A stretch of DNA of 64,000 bases, taken from Sporobacter sp038405045. Its GTDB lineage: Bacteria > Bacillota > Clostridia > Oscillospirales > Oscillospiraceae. Each line of letters starts with the position of its first letter. Position 1 is the first letter of the stretch. The DNA is taken from the NCBI GenBank assembly GCA_038405045.1, contig JBBZIV010000003.1:62001-126000 (forward strand), given 5' to 3'. Both the position numbers and the translations under genes were made by a program. The notes beneath the pieces were generated by a model. That model searched no databases and was not told where the DNA came from. It was given only the letters and a program-made list of their open reading frames with translations. Shown here one piece after another: positions 24,900 through 33,867 of this stretch.

Positions 24900-25901
24900 T
24901 TATTCCTCCAAAAAGCGCACCGTATAGGGCGCGACTGCAAATGCCATGGTGATGCCGTTCCCGGCGTCCTTTTTCGTCAGCAAAGTTCCGCCGCTGCCGA
25001 GCACGGCACTTCTTTCGCAGACGTTATCAACACCCGTTGTTTTACGGACGAACTCTGAAGCTGTAAAGCTCCCTTGAACGTTGGCCAGTGCCGAAGCGGA
25101 AAACGTCCGAAACGGCAAATCACGCGACCGGCAGAAAGATAAAAGGCCCGCCTCTTCCGCCTTTAAATCGATGCTGCAAACCTGGCAGACCGCTTCTTCA
25201 TAAAAGCTGGACTTTTTTAGTATCATATCAAAAGCCCGGTCTAAATCCTCCGCCGAAACGCCCCTCCGGCAGCCGACGCCGAGCGTCAGAACAGGCGGTA
25301 CGAGGCGCAGCGCCGCATGGCTGCCCTTCGTTTTGATCGTGATGGCGATGTCGTAATTTTTTTTGTCCTCTGAAAAGCCCCCCGGCAGCTTGCCTTTAAT
25401 CGGGAAAAGGCTGCGAAACGCGATTTTCTCACCGGCCAGCAGGCGCGCGGATATCCATTTAATCCGCTCAGGATTGAGAATACACATCTGTTTTCTGCTG
25501 GCCCATGCGTCGATGGCGAACACACCGCTGCAATCCGTTGCCGTCGTAATAACAGGGATGGCCCCATGAAGGGCCCCAATAGTCCGTGCCAGATCGTTAG
25601 CCCCGCCGATATGGCCGGATAAAATCGGGATAATGAACCGGCCGGTTTCATCAAGCACGAGGACGGCCGGGTCGCTCGTTTTTGATTTGATATACGGCGC
25701 AATTGCCCGGACGGCAATCCCGGCGGCGCCGATAAAAACAAGCGCGTCATCTATTGCAAAACGATTTTTCGTCCAGTGATCCAGCGCGCCGTTCGCGCAC
25801 CGGTTGAGCAGCACATGATGGCCTGTCCCCTCCAGCGCCGCACACAGGCGTTCACCCAGGTCAAAGCCCCGCGCCGTAAAGACAATCATGCCAATGTTCA
25901 T
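24900..25901 (-). CDS. cbiG: Cobalt-precorrin-5A hydrolase
   Basis: 333 residues. It opens the delta-lactone ring, releasing acetaldehyde. The N-terminal half has VFIGAAGIAVRAIAPYIKSK and LSGHIGGANDLART, and the C-terminal half LGVGCRRGVSAEDLDRAF. Standard full length. Overlaps the cbiF stop by 4 bp. Confidence 0.93.
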   Translation of the reverse strand: MNIGMIVFTARGFDLGERLCAALEGTGHHVLLNRCANGALDHWTKNRFAIDDALVFIGAAGIAVRAIAPYIKSKTSDPAVLVLDETGRFIIPILSGHIGGANDLARTIGALHGAIPVITTATDCSGVFAIDAWASRKQMCILNPERIKWISARLLAGEKIAFRSLFPIKGKLPGGFSEDKKNYDIAITIKTKGSHAALRLVPPVLTLGVGCRRGVSAEDLDRAFDMILKKSSFYEEAVCQVCSIDLKAEEAGLLSFCRSRDLPFRTFSASALANVQGSFTASEFVRKTTGVDNVCERSAVLGSGGTLLTKKDAGNGITMAFAVAPYTVRFLEE

Positions 25902-26656
25902 GTCGAAACGCCCTCACGAAAAAGCGTTGTAAAGGCAGGATCATACAGTTTTGAGCGGTTGTATTCATTCCCCAGAAAGCCGCCAACTGTAATCAGCGCC
26001 GTATTCTTGATGTTGTTCTCCGTCATGGTCTGATGAATCGTTGAAACGGTGCACCGATAAACCTTTTCATCCGGCCATGTCGCTTTATAGACGATGGCGG
26101 CGGGCGTATCGCCCGGATAGCCGCCCTCAAGCAGTTCCCTCTGGAGCGATTCTGTCAGCCCGGAGCTTAAGAAAATGACCATCGTGCAGCCGTGCGCGGC
26201 AAAGCTGCGGATGCTCTCCCGCTCGGGCACCGGTGTGCGCCCCGCCATACGGGTAATGACGACGCTTTGGCTGACGTCCGGCAGCGTGTATTCGGCGCGA
26301 AGTGCCGCCGCCGCGCCGCAGAAGCTGGACACGCCCGGTACACTTTCATAAGCGATATCACAAGCGTCAAGCCTGTCCATCTGCTCGCGGATGGCGCCAT
26401 ACAGGCAAGGGTCGCCCGTATGCAGGCGGACGGTGTTTTTGCCCGCCGCCTCGGCCGACGTCATCACGTCCAGCACTTCTTCAAGCGTCATTTTAGCGCT
26501 GTTATAAACGGCACATTCTGATTTCGCGTATGATAAAAGCGCCGGATTGACTAAGCTGCCAGCATAGATAATGACATCGGCCTGCTTGAGGCGCTCGGCA
26601 CCGCGAATGGTGATAAGATCTGGCGCGCCGCTGCCGGCCCCCACAAAATAGATCAT
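25898..26656 (-). CDS. cbiF: Cobalt-precorrin-4 C11-methyltransferase
   Basis: 252 residues with the SAM methyltransferase fold: FVGAGSGAPDLITIRGAERL, VRLHTGDPCLYGAIREQ and VPGVSSFCGAAAALRAEYT. Overlaps cbiD by 4 bp; translational coupling is likely along cbiD-F-G. Confidence 0.93.
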   Translation of the reverse strand: MIYFVGAGSGAPDLITIRGAERLKQADVIIYAGSLVNPALLSYAKSECAVYNSAKMTLEEVLDVMTSAEAAGKNTVRLHTGDPCLYGAIREQMDRLDACDIAYESVPGVSSFCGAAAALRAEYTLPDVSQSVVITRMAGRTPVPERESIRSFAAHGCTMVIFLSSGLTESLQRELLEGGYPGDTPAAIVYKATWPDEKVYRCTVSTIHQTMTENNIKNTALITVGGFLGNEYNRSKLYDPAFTTLFREGVST

Positions 26657-27798
26657 TTGTTTTCCTCCCAGCCGAATGATTCGATCAGAGATGCCGCCGA
26701 AGCCGTCTGACCGAGAAAGCCATACGTATTTGAAAACAGAACGGCACCGATTTCCGCTACCTCTCCCGTTTTTCTTTGAAGCTGCTCTTCAATCTTGCTC
26801 AGGAGCGATTTGAGCACCTCGTCCTGGATACCGGCTTGCATTAATATATCGACACACGCGTCCGTTGACGCGCTGTCCATAATGGCGCGCACGGTCAGCT
26901 GTCCGGCGCCGCAGAGCGCGGCATGCGCTGCGAGGATTTCCGCCCGGCAGTCCGCTTCACCGGAATGCGTATTCATAATGCCGCCCGCCAGCTTGACGAG
27001 CTTGCCAAGATGACCGACGATAAGGATTTTTTGAAAGCCGCTCTGCACCGCAAAGCGCAGCGCCTCGCCAATAAAATTTGAAAATTTTACAGTTGGGGCT
27101 GCGCGGAGCTTTGGAAAACGGGACAAAAACGCCGTGCCGTAGTTGCCCGGCGTGAGAACAACGCTTCGATGTCCTTCGGCTGCCAGGGCGCGCAGTTCCA
27201 GCCCGATACAATCAATCAGCGCCTGCGTGCTCATTGGTTCGACGATACCGCTTGTCCCCAAAACTGACAGGCCGCCTTTGATGCCGAGCTTTTCGTTAAA
27301 CGTCTTCTTGGCGCGCTTTTCCCCCTCGGGAATACTGATGACGACCGTCAGGCCGCCTGTGTATCGCACACGCTGACAGATGTGCGCCACTTCCTCGGCG
27401 ATCATCCGCCGCGGCACCGTGTTTATCGCCGCCGCGCCGACCGGCTGGTTCAGGCCCGGCTTTGTGACGCGGCCGACACCGATACCGCCGTCAATCATAA
27501 TGCCCGGCTCGTCCGCCCGGCTGACAAGGGCGCAGACCAGCATGCCGTCGGTGACGTCCGGGTCGTCACCGGCGTCTTTTCTGACAGCGCAAGCGGCCTG
27601 TTTGTCATCAAACGACGCGCCGAGCACCGGAACCGTCACGTCAAGGCCCTTCGGTGTCGTCAGGCTGACGGTCTCTGCCATCAACCCGGTCAGAAGCATT
27701 TCGGCGGCCGCTTTCGCCGCGAGCGCGGCACACGTCCCCGTTGTGTAGCCGAGGCGCAGCTTCTGCGCGCCTTTTTGAATATAATGCTCGAATGGCAA
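26653..27798 (-). CDS. cbiD: Cobalt-precorrin-5B C1-methyltransferase
   Basis: 381 residues. LRLGYTTGTCAALAAKAA at the N-terminus, GGIGVGRVTKPGLNQPVG and LTPGNYGTAFLS are CbiD signatures. First gene of the leftward operon, immediately downstream of a cobalamin riboswitch and terminator, so shut off when cobalamin is plentiful. Its presence with cbiG marks the anaerobic pathway. Confidence 0.93.
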   Translation of the reverse strand: MPFEHYIQKGAQKLRLGYTTGTCAALAAKAAAEMLLTGLMAETVSLTTPKGLDVTVPVLGASFDDKQAACAVRKDAGDDPDVTDGMLVCALVSRADEPGIMIDGGIGVGRVTKPGLNQPVGAAAINTVPRRMIAEEVAHICQRVRYTGGLTVVISIPEGEKRAKKTFNEKLGIKGGLSVLGTSGIVEPMSTQALIDCIGLELRALAAEGHRSVVLTPGNYGTAFLSRFPKLRAAPTVKFSNFIGEALRFAVQSGFQKILIVGHLGKLVKLAGGIMNTHSGEADCRAEILAAHAALCGAGQLTVRAIMDSASTDACVDILMQAGIQDEVLKSLLSKIEEQLQRKTGEVAEIGAVLFSNTYGFLGQTASAASLIESFGWEENK

Positions 27799-27828
27799 AA
27801 GCGCACCCCGTCTCGTCTTTGTGGTTTA

Positions 27829-27862
27829 AAAAAATAAATGCCCTTCCCGGACGGAAAGGGCA
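27829..27862 (-). terminator. Riboswitch terminator before cbiD
   Basis: On the minus strand GCCCTTTCC pairs with GGGAAGGGC, allowing one bulge, followed by ATTTATTTTTTT. It lies 30 bp before the cbiD start. Confidence 0.85.
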
Positions 27863-27924
27863 ATAAAAGCAAAGAAAACTTTGCAATCGTTACACCGGCC
27901 AAAGGTCCGTCAGCCCGTGATGAA

Positions 27925-28088
27925 ATAATCGCAGCGCAGGTATTCTGGCTCTGGCGTCATCGCGTTGTTTCGTCTTCCCATGACAGGCGTCACAGTGACT
28001 TCGTGAAACACGCTGGTACCATTACAGCGGCGGCTCCGCGTGGGATTTTCACCCAACTTCCGTCGCGCGGCGAATCAATTTGCGCCCA
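27925..28088 (-). promoter_or_regulatory. Cobalamin riboswitch of the leftward cbi operon
   Basis: On the minus strand: GGAAGTTGGGTGAAAATCCC, then CGCTGTAATGG, then GTCACTGTGACGCC, ATGGGAAGACG and GCCAGAATACCTGC. These follow the block order of the cobalamin aptamer (GGGAA..GGTG..AATCC, CTGTA, GCCACTG, GGGAAG, ACCTGC), with several substitutions in the B12-box arm. Confidence 0.85.
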
Positions 28089-28227
28089 TTGTACCCGGCG
28101 GTCACCGTTTTGTCAAGGCTCATCTTTTACCCGCCGGTTTTGAGTGCGCCAAGACAGATATTTTTCAAAGACGCTTGACTCTCCGGTGACTTTATGTATA
28201 ATGAAATCAAAATCGACAAGTTAATAA

Positions 28228-28362
28228 ACGAATTTGACGTCAGGAAGTCGGGTGAAAATCCCGCACTGTCTCGCAACTGTAAGAGCGGAGCAACGGCCAA
28301 TTTGCCACTGGGAAACCGGGAAGGCGGCCGGAGCGATGATGCCCAAGTCAGGATACTGCGTT
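28228..28362 (+). promoter_or_regulatory. Cobalamin riboswitch, first of a tandem pair
   Basis: GGAAGTCGGGTGAAAATCCC, CACTGTCTCGCAACTGTAAG, TGCCACTGGGAAACCGGGAA and AGTCAGGATACTGCG match the aptamer blocks closely, including the GCAACTGTA B12 box. It is followed by its own terminator at 28438-28469. Confidence 0.92.
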
Positions 28363-28437
28363 GAGTTTTTTCCAGACCAGACCTTACGATGTATAAGGGG
28401 GGTATTCCGAGGCCGAATGAATATCGGCACGGTTTAA

Positions 28438-28469
28438 CGCGCCTTTTCGAAAAGGTGCGCATTTTTTTG
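28438..28469 (+). terminator. Terminator of the first tandem riboswitch
   Basis: CGCGCCTTT pairs with AAAGGTGCG (one G-T pair), loop TCGA, followed by CATTTTTTT. Confidence 0.85.
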
Positions 28470-28492
28470 TCGAAATATAAAAATTGAATAAG

Positions 28493-28632
28493 AAACAAAT
28501 CTGGCACGCAGGAAGCTGGGTGAGAATCCCACACTGTCTCGCAACTGTATTTGCCGAGCGACGGCCACAATGCCACTGGGAAACCGGGAAGGCGGCCCGA
28601 GCGATGACGCATCAGTCAGGATACTCGGCCGG
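28493..28632 (+). promoter_or_regulatory. Cobalamin riboswitch, second of a tandem pair
   Basis: GGAAGCTGGGTGAGAATCCC, CACTGTCTCGCAACTGTATT, TGCCACTGGGAAACCGGGAA and CAGTCAGGATACTCGG. It shares long identical blocks with the first aptamer, suggesting duplication, and leads to its own terminator at 28706-28737 and then cbiM. Confidence 0.92.
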
Positions 28633-28677
28633 ATCTGGAAAACCATACCTTACGAAGCATAAGGAGGGGTTATTTCT

Positions 28678-28746
28678 ATGGGCAACACAGGGCAGGCCGA
28701 TCGAATGCACCTTTCATCGAAGGGTGCAAATTTTTTTGGAGGATAA
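28678..28746 (+). CDS. Possible 22-residue leader peptide before cbiM
   Basis: ATG after AAGGAGGGG at 8 bases; 22 codons end in a TAA one base before the cbiM ATG. The frame runs through the terminator hairpin, so translating ribosomes would disrupt it. The AAGGAGGGG may instead be part of the riboswitch expression platform, so coding status is uncertain. Confidence 0.25.
   Translation: MGNTGQADRMHLSSKGANFFGG
28706..28737 (+). terminator. Terminator of the second tandem riboswitch
   Basis: TGCACCTTT pairs with AAGGGTGCA, loop CATCG, followed by AATTTTTTT, directly before the cbiM ribosome site GGAGG. Confidence 0.85.
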
Positions 28747-28747
28747 C

Positions 28748-29494
28748 ATGAAAAAACTGCTATGCGAAAAAAATGCCTTAAAAGCATCCGTTATCGTATC
28801 CATCCTGCTGGCCTTTCCAACAATGACCGTCGGCGCCATGCACATTATGGAAGGCTTCCTGCCGCCCCTCTGGTGTATCGCCTGGGGTGCGTTATGCATT
28901 CCGTTTATCGTGAAGGGTTTTTTCTCGATCAAAAAGAAAGTTGCCGGTAATTCAAAAACGCTTTTACTGCTGGCAATGTGCGGCGCTTTTGCTTTTGTTC
29001 TGTCGGCGCTGAAGCTGCCGTCTGTGACGGGCAGCTGCTCACATCCAACGGGCGTCGGTCTTGGTGCTGTATTATTCGGGCCGACATCTATGTCAGTGAT
29101 CGGCATCATTGTTTTATTATTTCAGGCGATTCTGCTGGCCCACGGCGGGCTGACAACCTTAGGCGCAAACACGTTTTCCATGGGCATCGCCGGGCCTTTT
29201 GCCGCTTTCGGTGTCTACTGGCTTTTTAAAAAGCTTAAAACGCCGGTCGGCGTTGCCATTTTTCTCGCCGCTTTCCTCGGCGATCTGTTTACATATGTCG
29301 TTACATCCTTTCAGCTTGCCTTTGCCTTCCCGGACCCGTCTGGCGGCGTTATTGTTTCGGCTGTCAAGTTCCTGGGCGTTTTTGCCGTAACACAGATACC
29401 GCTGGCGATTTCAGAAGGTATCCTTACCGTGGTCGTCTATCAGGGCATTAAAAAATACAGCCGTCCGGAGCTTGAAGAACTTCAGGCCATTTGA
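28748..29494 (+). CDS. cbiM: Cobalt ECF transporter substrate-binding membrane protein CbiM
   Basis: 248 residues. An N-terminal leader of ~29 residues, then AMHIMEGFLPPLWCI; CbiM proteins expose a Met-His N-terminus after leader removal, which binds Co(II). About six helices follow, with PSVTGSCSHPTGVGLGA and FQAILLAHGGLTTLGAN typical of the family. ATG 28748 has GGAGG at 5 bases; the frame is open upstream through the riboswitch, which is not coding. First gene of the rightward operon, controlled by two cobalamin riboswitches. Confidence 0.93.
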   Translation: MKKLLCEKNALKASVIVSILLAFPTMTVGAMHIMEGFLPPLWCIAWGALCIPFIVKGFFSIKKKVAGNSKTLLLLAMCGAFAFVLSALKLPSVTGSCSHPTGVGLGAVLFGPTSMSVIGIIVLLFQAILLAHGGLTTLGANTFSMGIAGPFAAFGVYWLFKKLKTPVGVAIFLAAFLGDLFTYVVTSFQLAFAFPDPSGGVIVSAVKFLGVFAVTQIPLAISEGILTVVVYQGIKKYSRPELEELQAI

Positions 29495-29510
29495 GGGGGA
29501 TAAGACAGCG

Positions 29511-29798
29511 ATGAAACTCTGGCAGAAAAATATTTTTCTCATCATTCTTGTTGTTTTTATTGCCGCTATCCCATTGGTGTTTATACGCGGTGAATACGGC
29601 GGATCAGACGATCAGGCCCAATCTGTTATCGCCGAAATTGACAAGGACTATAAACCATGGGCGCACGTACTTTTTGAGCCGCCGAGCGGCGAAGTCGCAT
29701 CTCTTCTCTTTGCGCTGCAGGCATCTATCGGCGCAGGGATTATTGGTTTCGGCTTCGGCAGACTGTCAGCCAAATACAAAGCGGGCGACAAGAATTGA
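29511..29798 (+). CDS. cbiN: Cobalt transporter accessory protein CbiN
   Basis: 95 residues with two membrane helices (LIILVVFIAAIPLVF and SIGAGIIGFGFG) joined by an extracytoplasmic loop containing EIDKDYKPWAHVLFEPPSGE, the CbiN signature. CbiN helps load cobalt onto CbiM. ATG 29511 follows GAGGGGGA. Confidence 0.92.
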   Translation: MKLWQKNIFLIILVVFIAAIPLVFIRGEYGGSDDQAQSVIAEIDKDYKPWAHVLFEPPSGEVASLLFALQASIGAGIIGFGFGRLSAKYKAGDKN

Positions 29799-30571
29799 GC
29801 CATATTGATCAATACGCCTATCAGTCGAAGCTGGCGCCGGTCAAAGCCGGCACGAAACTCCTGTATGCGCTGACCGTCATGGCTATCTGTCTCTTTTCCG
29901 GCTCAGAACTCGTCAGCGTGTTAACGATTATCATCATGTCGGCAGTTACGCTCCTCTTGGGCGGCTGTCGATGGCAGCGCTACATGCGCCTTTTGACGAT
30001 CCCCCTGACTTTTCTCGTGACAGGGACAATAACCGTTATCATCACCCGCCTTCGTCCGACGGACGTCTCCATTGTCTCCATCTCTCTATTCGGCGGAATA
30101 TACGGCATCAGCGCCGCGTCGCTCGATACCGGGATTATGATTTTTTTACGAGCGCTTGGTGCTGTCACCTGCCTTTATTTCTTTTCGCTGAATACACCGA
30201 TGAACGCTTTTTTATCGCTGCTGCGGCGAAAAGCCCCCGGCCTTTTCGTCGAACTGATGGAGCTCATTTACCGCTTTATTTTTGTCATTTGGGAGGAAGC
30301 GGGGAAGATTCATACGGCGCAAGCGTCAAGGCTCGGGTATGACGGTTTCAAACGGAGCATGGCGTCTTTGGCAGAGCTTGTGACGAGCGTTTTCCTCCGT
30401 GCCTTCCGGCGTGTTGACCGTGTGAATGTGGCGCTGGCGTCACGCGGCTTTGACGGCAATTTTGAGCTTCTAACCGAACGAGAGGCGCCCAGCCGGATAT
30501 TAACAGCGCTCACCCTTGCCACCGTCACCGTCCTGACGGCAGCCGCTATCCTTGAAAGGCTTTATCTATGA
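29795..30571 (+). CDS. cbiQ: Cobalt ECF transporter transmembrane subunit CbiQ
   Basis: 258 residues, the T component that couples CbiM to the ATPase. Helices cluster in the first half; the coupling helices carry ASRLGYDGFKRSMASLA and VNVALASRGFDG (the two short Ala-x-x-x-Gly type motifs). The TTG start overlaps the cbiN TGA stop, consistent with translational coupling. Confidence 0.92.
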   Translation: MSHIDQYAYQSKLAPVKAGTKLLYALTVMAICLFSGSELVSVLTIIIMSAVTLLLGGCRWQRYMRLLTIPLTFLVTGTITVIITRLRPTDVSIVSISLFGGIYGISAASLDTGIMIFLRALGAVTCLYFFSLNTPMNAFLSLLRRKAPGLFVELMELIYRFIFVIWEEAGKIHTAQASRLGYDGFKRSMASLAELVTSVFLRAFRRVDRVNVALASRGFDGNFELLTEREAPSRILTALTLATVTVLTAAAILERLYL

Positions 30572-31425
30572 ACATCATTGAAGTCAGAGACCTTTGCTAC
30601 AGCTATGAGGACGATGAAGCGGCGCTTGACCACGTCAGCCTCGACATCAAAGCGGGGATAACAACAGCCGTTCTCGGCGGCAACGGTGCCGGTAAGTCAA
30701 CGCTGTTTCTCAATCTAAACGGCGTTCTGACGCCGAAAAGCGGGCGTGTCTTCTTCGAGGGCCATGCGATTGATTATGGTAAAAAGAATCTCCTAGACAT
30801 CAGGCGAAAGATCGGTATTGTCTTTCAAGACCCGGACGACCAGCTCTTTTCCGCCAGCGTCACAAAAGATATCTCCTTCGGTCTTATGAAGCTTGGTCTC
30901 ACGCGTGCGGAGATAGAGGCGCGGATTGATCGTGTCGTCCGCCAAACAGGCATCGGGCACATCATTTCAAAGCCCACGCATGCCTTGAGCTTCGGGCAGA
31001 AAAAGCGCGTGGCTATCGCCGGCGTTCTCGTCATGGAGCCATCTGTTATCATCCTTGATGAACCAACGGCCGGGCTTGACCCGCAAGGCGTGAGCGAAAT
31101 ATTAAACCTGCTCCGGGAAATCAGGGTAGCTTGCGGCATCACCATCATCATCTCCACGCATGACATTGACCTCGTCCCGCTCTATTGCGACGAGGCGATT
31201 GTTCTCGACCGGGGGAAGGTGATCTTCAGCGGCACGCCGGAACGGCTGTTCACAGAGCCGGATTTTCTCCGGGCGCACAATCTGCGCCTGCCGCGTATCA
31301 ATCATTTGATGAACATCCTGCACAATAAGGATAACCTCGACGTCGACACGACGGCCTCCACCATCTCGCAGGCGCGCCGGAGCATCAAAGAGCTTCTCGG
31401 CGCGGAACCTCATAACCATCAGTAA
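30568..31425 (+). CDS. cbiO: Cobalt ECF transporter ATPase CbiO
   Basis: 285 residues with Walker A LGGNGAGKSTLFLNLNG, Q-loop VFQDPDDQLFSASV, signature LSFGQKKRVAIAGVLV, Walker B VIILDEPTAGLDP and the switch His in ISTHDIDLVP. ATG overlaps the cbiQ stop by 4 bp. It energises uptake for cobalamin synthesis. Confidence 0.94.
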   Translation: MNIIEVRDLCYSYEDDEAALDHVSLDIKAGITTAVLGGNGAGKSTLFLNLNGVLTPKSGRVFFEGHAIDYGKKNLLDIRRKIGIVFQDPDDQLFSASVTKDISFGLMKLGLTRAEIEARIDRVVRQTGIGHIISKPTHALSFGQKKRVAIAGVLVMEPSVIILDEPTAGLDPQGVSEILNLLREIRVACGITIIISTHDIDLVPLYCDEAIVLDRGKVIFSGTPERLFTEPDFLRAHNLRLPRINHLMNILHNKDNLDVDTTASTISQARRSIKELLGAEPHNHQ

Positions 31426-31434
31426 GGAGCAGTT

Positions 31435-32145
31435 ATGCCAGGAGTTTTATATGGCGTGGGCGTCGGGCCGGGTGACCCGGAGCTCATCACCCTCAAAGCC
31501 GCCCGCATTATCAGAAAATGCCCTATTATCGTCGTGCCGAAATCGGGAGACGGTGAGCGCGTTGCCCTCAGCATCGCGCGGCAAGCCGTGCCCGAGCTTG
31601 TCGACAAGCAGCTTGTTGAGCTGGACATGCCCATGACGCGAGATCAGGCGCTATTGCGCGCCTGTCATGAAAAAGCGGCTGAAACGATCGCCACGTATCT
31701 TGACGGCGGGGCGGATGTGGCGTTTCTCACGCTTGGCGACCCGTGTATTTATTCAACGTATATCTACGTAGACCGCCTCATCCGGCGAATGGGCCATACG
31801 GCGGAAATTATTTCCGGTGTACCGTCATTCTGTGCCGTCTCGGCAAAGCTTGGTGACGCGCTTGTCGAGACATCTCAGCCACTACATATCATCCCGGGAT
31901 CTTACGGCAGCCTCCGCGAAAATCTTGCCATGCCCGGCACAAAAGTTTTAATGAAGAGCGGCAAAGCCTTTCCCGACGTAAAGGCAGCGCTGTCAGATTT
32001 GGGTCTCACCATAAACGCCAACATGGTTGTCAGCTGCGGGATGCCTGATGAGAAGGTCTATGGCACGTTGGAGAACGTTTCGGAAGTGCCTGGTTATTTC
32101 ACAATAATCGTTGTCAAAGAAAACGAATCAATGGGCGGAAAGTGA
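31435..32145 (+). CDS. cbiL: Cobalt-precorrin-2 C20-methyltransferase
   Basis: 236 residues with the SAM methyltransferase fold: YGVGVGPGDPELITLKAARI, FLTLGDPCIYSTYIYVDR and SGVPSFCAVSAKLG. It adds the C20 methyl that is lost in ring contraction. AAGGAGC precedes the ATG. The only corrin methyltransferase placed in the uptake/heme-precursor operon rather than the leftward one. Confidence 0.93.
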   Translation: MPGVLYGVGVGPGDPELITLKAARIIRKCPIIVVPKSGDGERVALSIARQAVPELVDKQLVELDMPMTRDQALLRACHEKAAETIATYLDGGADVAFLTLGDPCIYSTYIYVDRLIRRMGHTAEIISGVPSFCAVSAKLGDALVETSQPLHIIPGSYGSLRENLAMPGTKVLMKSGKAFPDVKAALSDLGLTINANMVVSCGMPDEKVYGTLENVSEVPGYFTIIVVKENESMGGK

Positions 32146-32148
32146 ACT

Positions 32149-33867
32149 ATGAACATCTGCATGGCGGGCATTGATTTCAATAAAGCCTCAATTGAATACA
32201 GAGAGCGCTTTGCGCTGACGAAAACGGCACAGGCGGCAATGCTCGGCCGCGTCGGTTCATATACCGGCGTTTCCGGCTGCGTCATCATCAGCACGTGCAA
32301 CAGAATGGAGCTTTGGACCCATCATACGGGGACACCCAAACACAGCCCGTTTGATATCCTTTGCGAGCTTTTTCACATCGATGCTGCCGATTACGAAAAA
32401 TTCTTTACCTGCCGGGTGGGCAACGAGGCTGTCCGTCATCTGTTTGAGCTTGCTGCGGGTTTAAAATCCCTGATTTTCGGTGAGGAACAGATTTTAGCGC
32501 AGGTCAAGGAAGCCATCGATTTTGCCCGGGCAAGCCGGTCGTCAGACCCGGTGCTCGATTCTCTCTTCCGCCGCGCCGTCACTGCCGCGAAGAAAGCGAA
32601 AACAGCCGTACGCTTGACGCCGGTTGACTGCTCCGCCGCGATGACGGCCGTCGAAATCCTGAAAGAAAAATTCAGCGACCTGAATGGCCTGCCCTGCCTC
32701 GTTATCGGCAGCGGTGAGATGGGCCGTCTGGCGGCAGAAAGTCTTGTTGGCGAGGGCGCCGATGTCACCGTCACGCTGCGCCAATACAGCAATGGCGCAA
32801 CAACGGCTCCCCCGGGCTGCCGCGCGATTGATTATGAAGCGCGTTATAGTCTGCTTGGTGCGAGTGCGGTTATCATCAGCGCGACGAGAAGCCCACATTA
32901 TACGCTCTTGTACGACGATGCCAAAACGCATTTTACCGGTTCGGAAAAAATGCTGTTTGATCTGGCCGTACCGCGTGATATTGACCCACAAATCGGCGTG
33001 CTGCCGTACATAACGCTTTACGATATAGACCATCTCGGCGGGAGCATGGCGCGTGGCGCCGAAAATGCAGCTGTTGGACAGGTTTTGTCGATTCTTGATG
33101 CGGAAATTGCGGAATTTGACCGCTGGCGCCGCGTGCGCTCTCTCATGCCGAAAATCACAGAACTCGGCGTCGCCGCGTCGACGGAGGTATCAGAACGGAT
33201 ACGCCACAACCTGCGGCATGTGTCACTTGACGACAGTGCCCGCCGGCTTGTTCACAACGCGGCTGGTCAGGCTGTTTCAAAGGTCGTTGAGAATATTCTG
33301 CTGAGTCTTGAAAAAAACACCGACGACGAGCTGTTTGCCAGCTTTATATCCGACATGCAGGATGAAGCGGCTCTCAAACCGATGGGCGACACTCCGCCCA
33401 ATTTGCCGCCGCGCTTTCCGCTTTTTCTGGATCTCTCCGGTAAAGAAGTCGTCGTTGTCGGGGCTGGCCCGGTTGCCTGCCGCCGTATTAAATCGCTTTT
33501 GTCCTATCCATGCCGGATCACCGTCATCGCCCCTGATGTCCATGAGGACATCAAAGTTTTGCATCAGCGAAATGAAATGACGCTGTACCAAAAAACGTAT
33601 GAACCCCGTGATCTTGAAAACGCCTTTTTAGTGATTGCGGCGACCGACAGCAGATCGCTCAATCATCAGATTGCGCTCGATGCCGAAAAGGCCGGCCAGC
33701 ACTGCAGTATCGCCGATTGCAAAGAAGAGTGCAGCTTCTTCTTCCCGGCAACGGTTCATTATAACGGCGGGGTTATCGGCATTTGCGGCACCGGCGACAA
33801 TCACACCCGGACGAAAAACATCACAGACGATATCCGCGAATTTATCAAAACAAGGGAACAGCTATGA
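32149..33867 (+). CDS. hemA: Glutamyl-tRNA reductase fused to precorrin-2 dehydrogenase (HemA-SirC)
   Basis: 572 residues, two enzymes. Residues 1-~415 are HemA: the catalytic Cys in VIISTCNRMELW, the AGLKSLIFGEEQILAQVK block, the NADPH site VIGSGEMGRLAAESL and a C-terminal dimerisation helix. Residues ~425-572 are a SirC/CysG-N-type precorrin-2 dehydrogenase: LFLDLSGKEVVVVGAGPVAC (NAD site) and VIAATDSRSLNHQIA. The first makes glutamate semialdehyde, the second sirohydrochlorin, so the fusion joins the first step with a branch step of the pathway. No stop or frameshift separates the parts. Confidence 0.93.
   Translation: MNICMAGIDFNKASIEYRERFALTKTAQAAMLGRVGSYTGVSGCVIISTCNRMELWTHHTGTPKHSPFDILCELFHIDAADYEKFFTCRVGNEAVRHLFELAAGLKSLIFGEEQILAQVKEAIDFARASRSSDPVLDSLFRRAVTAAKKAKTAVRLTPVDCSAAMTAVEILKEKFSDLNGLPCLVIGSGEMGRLAAESLVGEGADVTVTLRQYSNGATTAPPGCRAIDYEARYSLLGASAVIISATRSPHYTLLYDDAKTHFTGSEKMLFDLAVPRDIDPQIGVLPYITLYDIDHLGGSMARGAENAAVGQVLSILDAEIAEFDRWRRVRSLMPKITELGVAASTEVSERIRHNLRHVSLDDSARRLVHNAAGQAVSKVVENILLSLEKNTDDELFASFISDMQDEAALKPMGDTPPNLPPRFPLFLDLSGKEVVVVGAGPVACRRIKSLLSYPCRITVIAPDVHEDIKVLHQRNEMTLYQKTYEPRDLENAFLVIAATDSRSLNHQIALDAEKAGQHCSIADCKEECSFFFPATVHYNGGVIGICGTGDNHTRTKNITDDIREFIKTREQL

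Noticed and set aside
28484..28747. Apparent N-terminal extension of cbiM through the second riboswitch
   Set aside because: The region holds conserved aptamer blocks and a terminator; cbiM has its own GGAGG and ATG at 28748.
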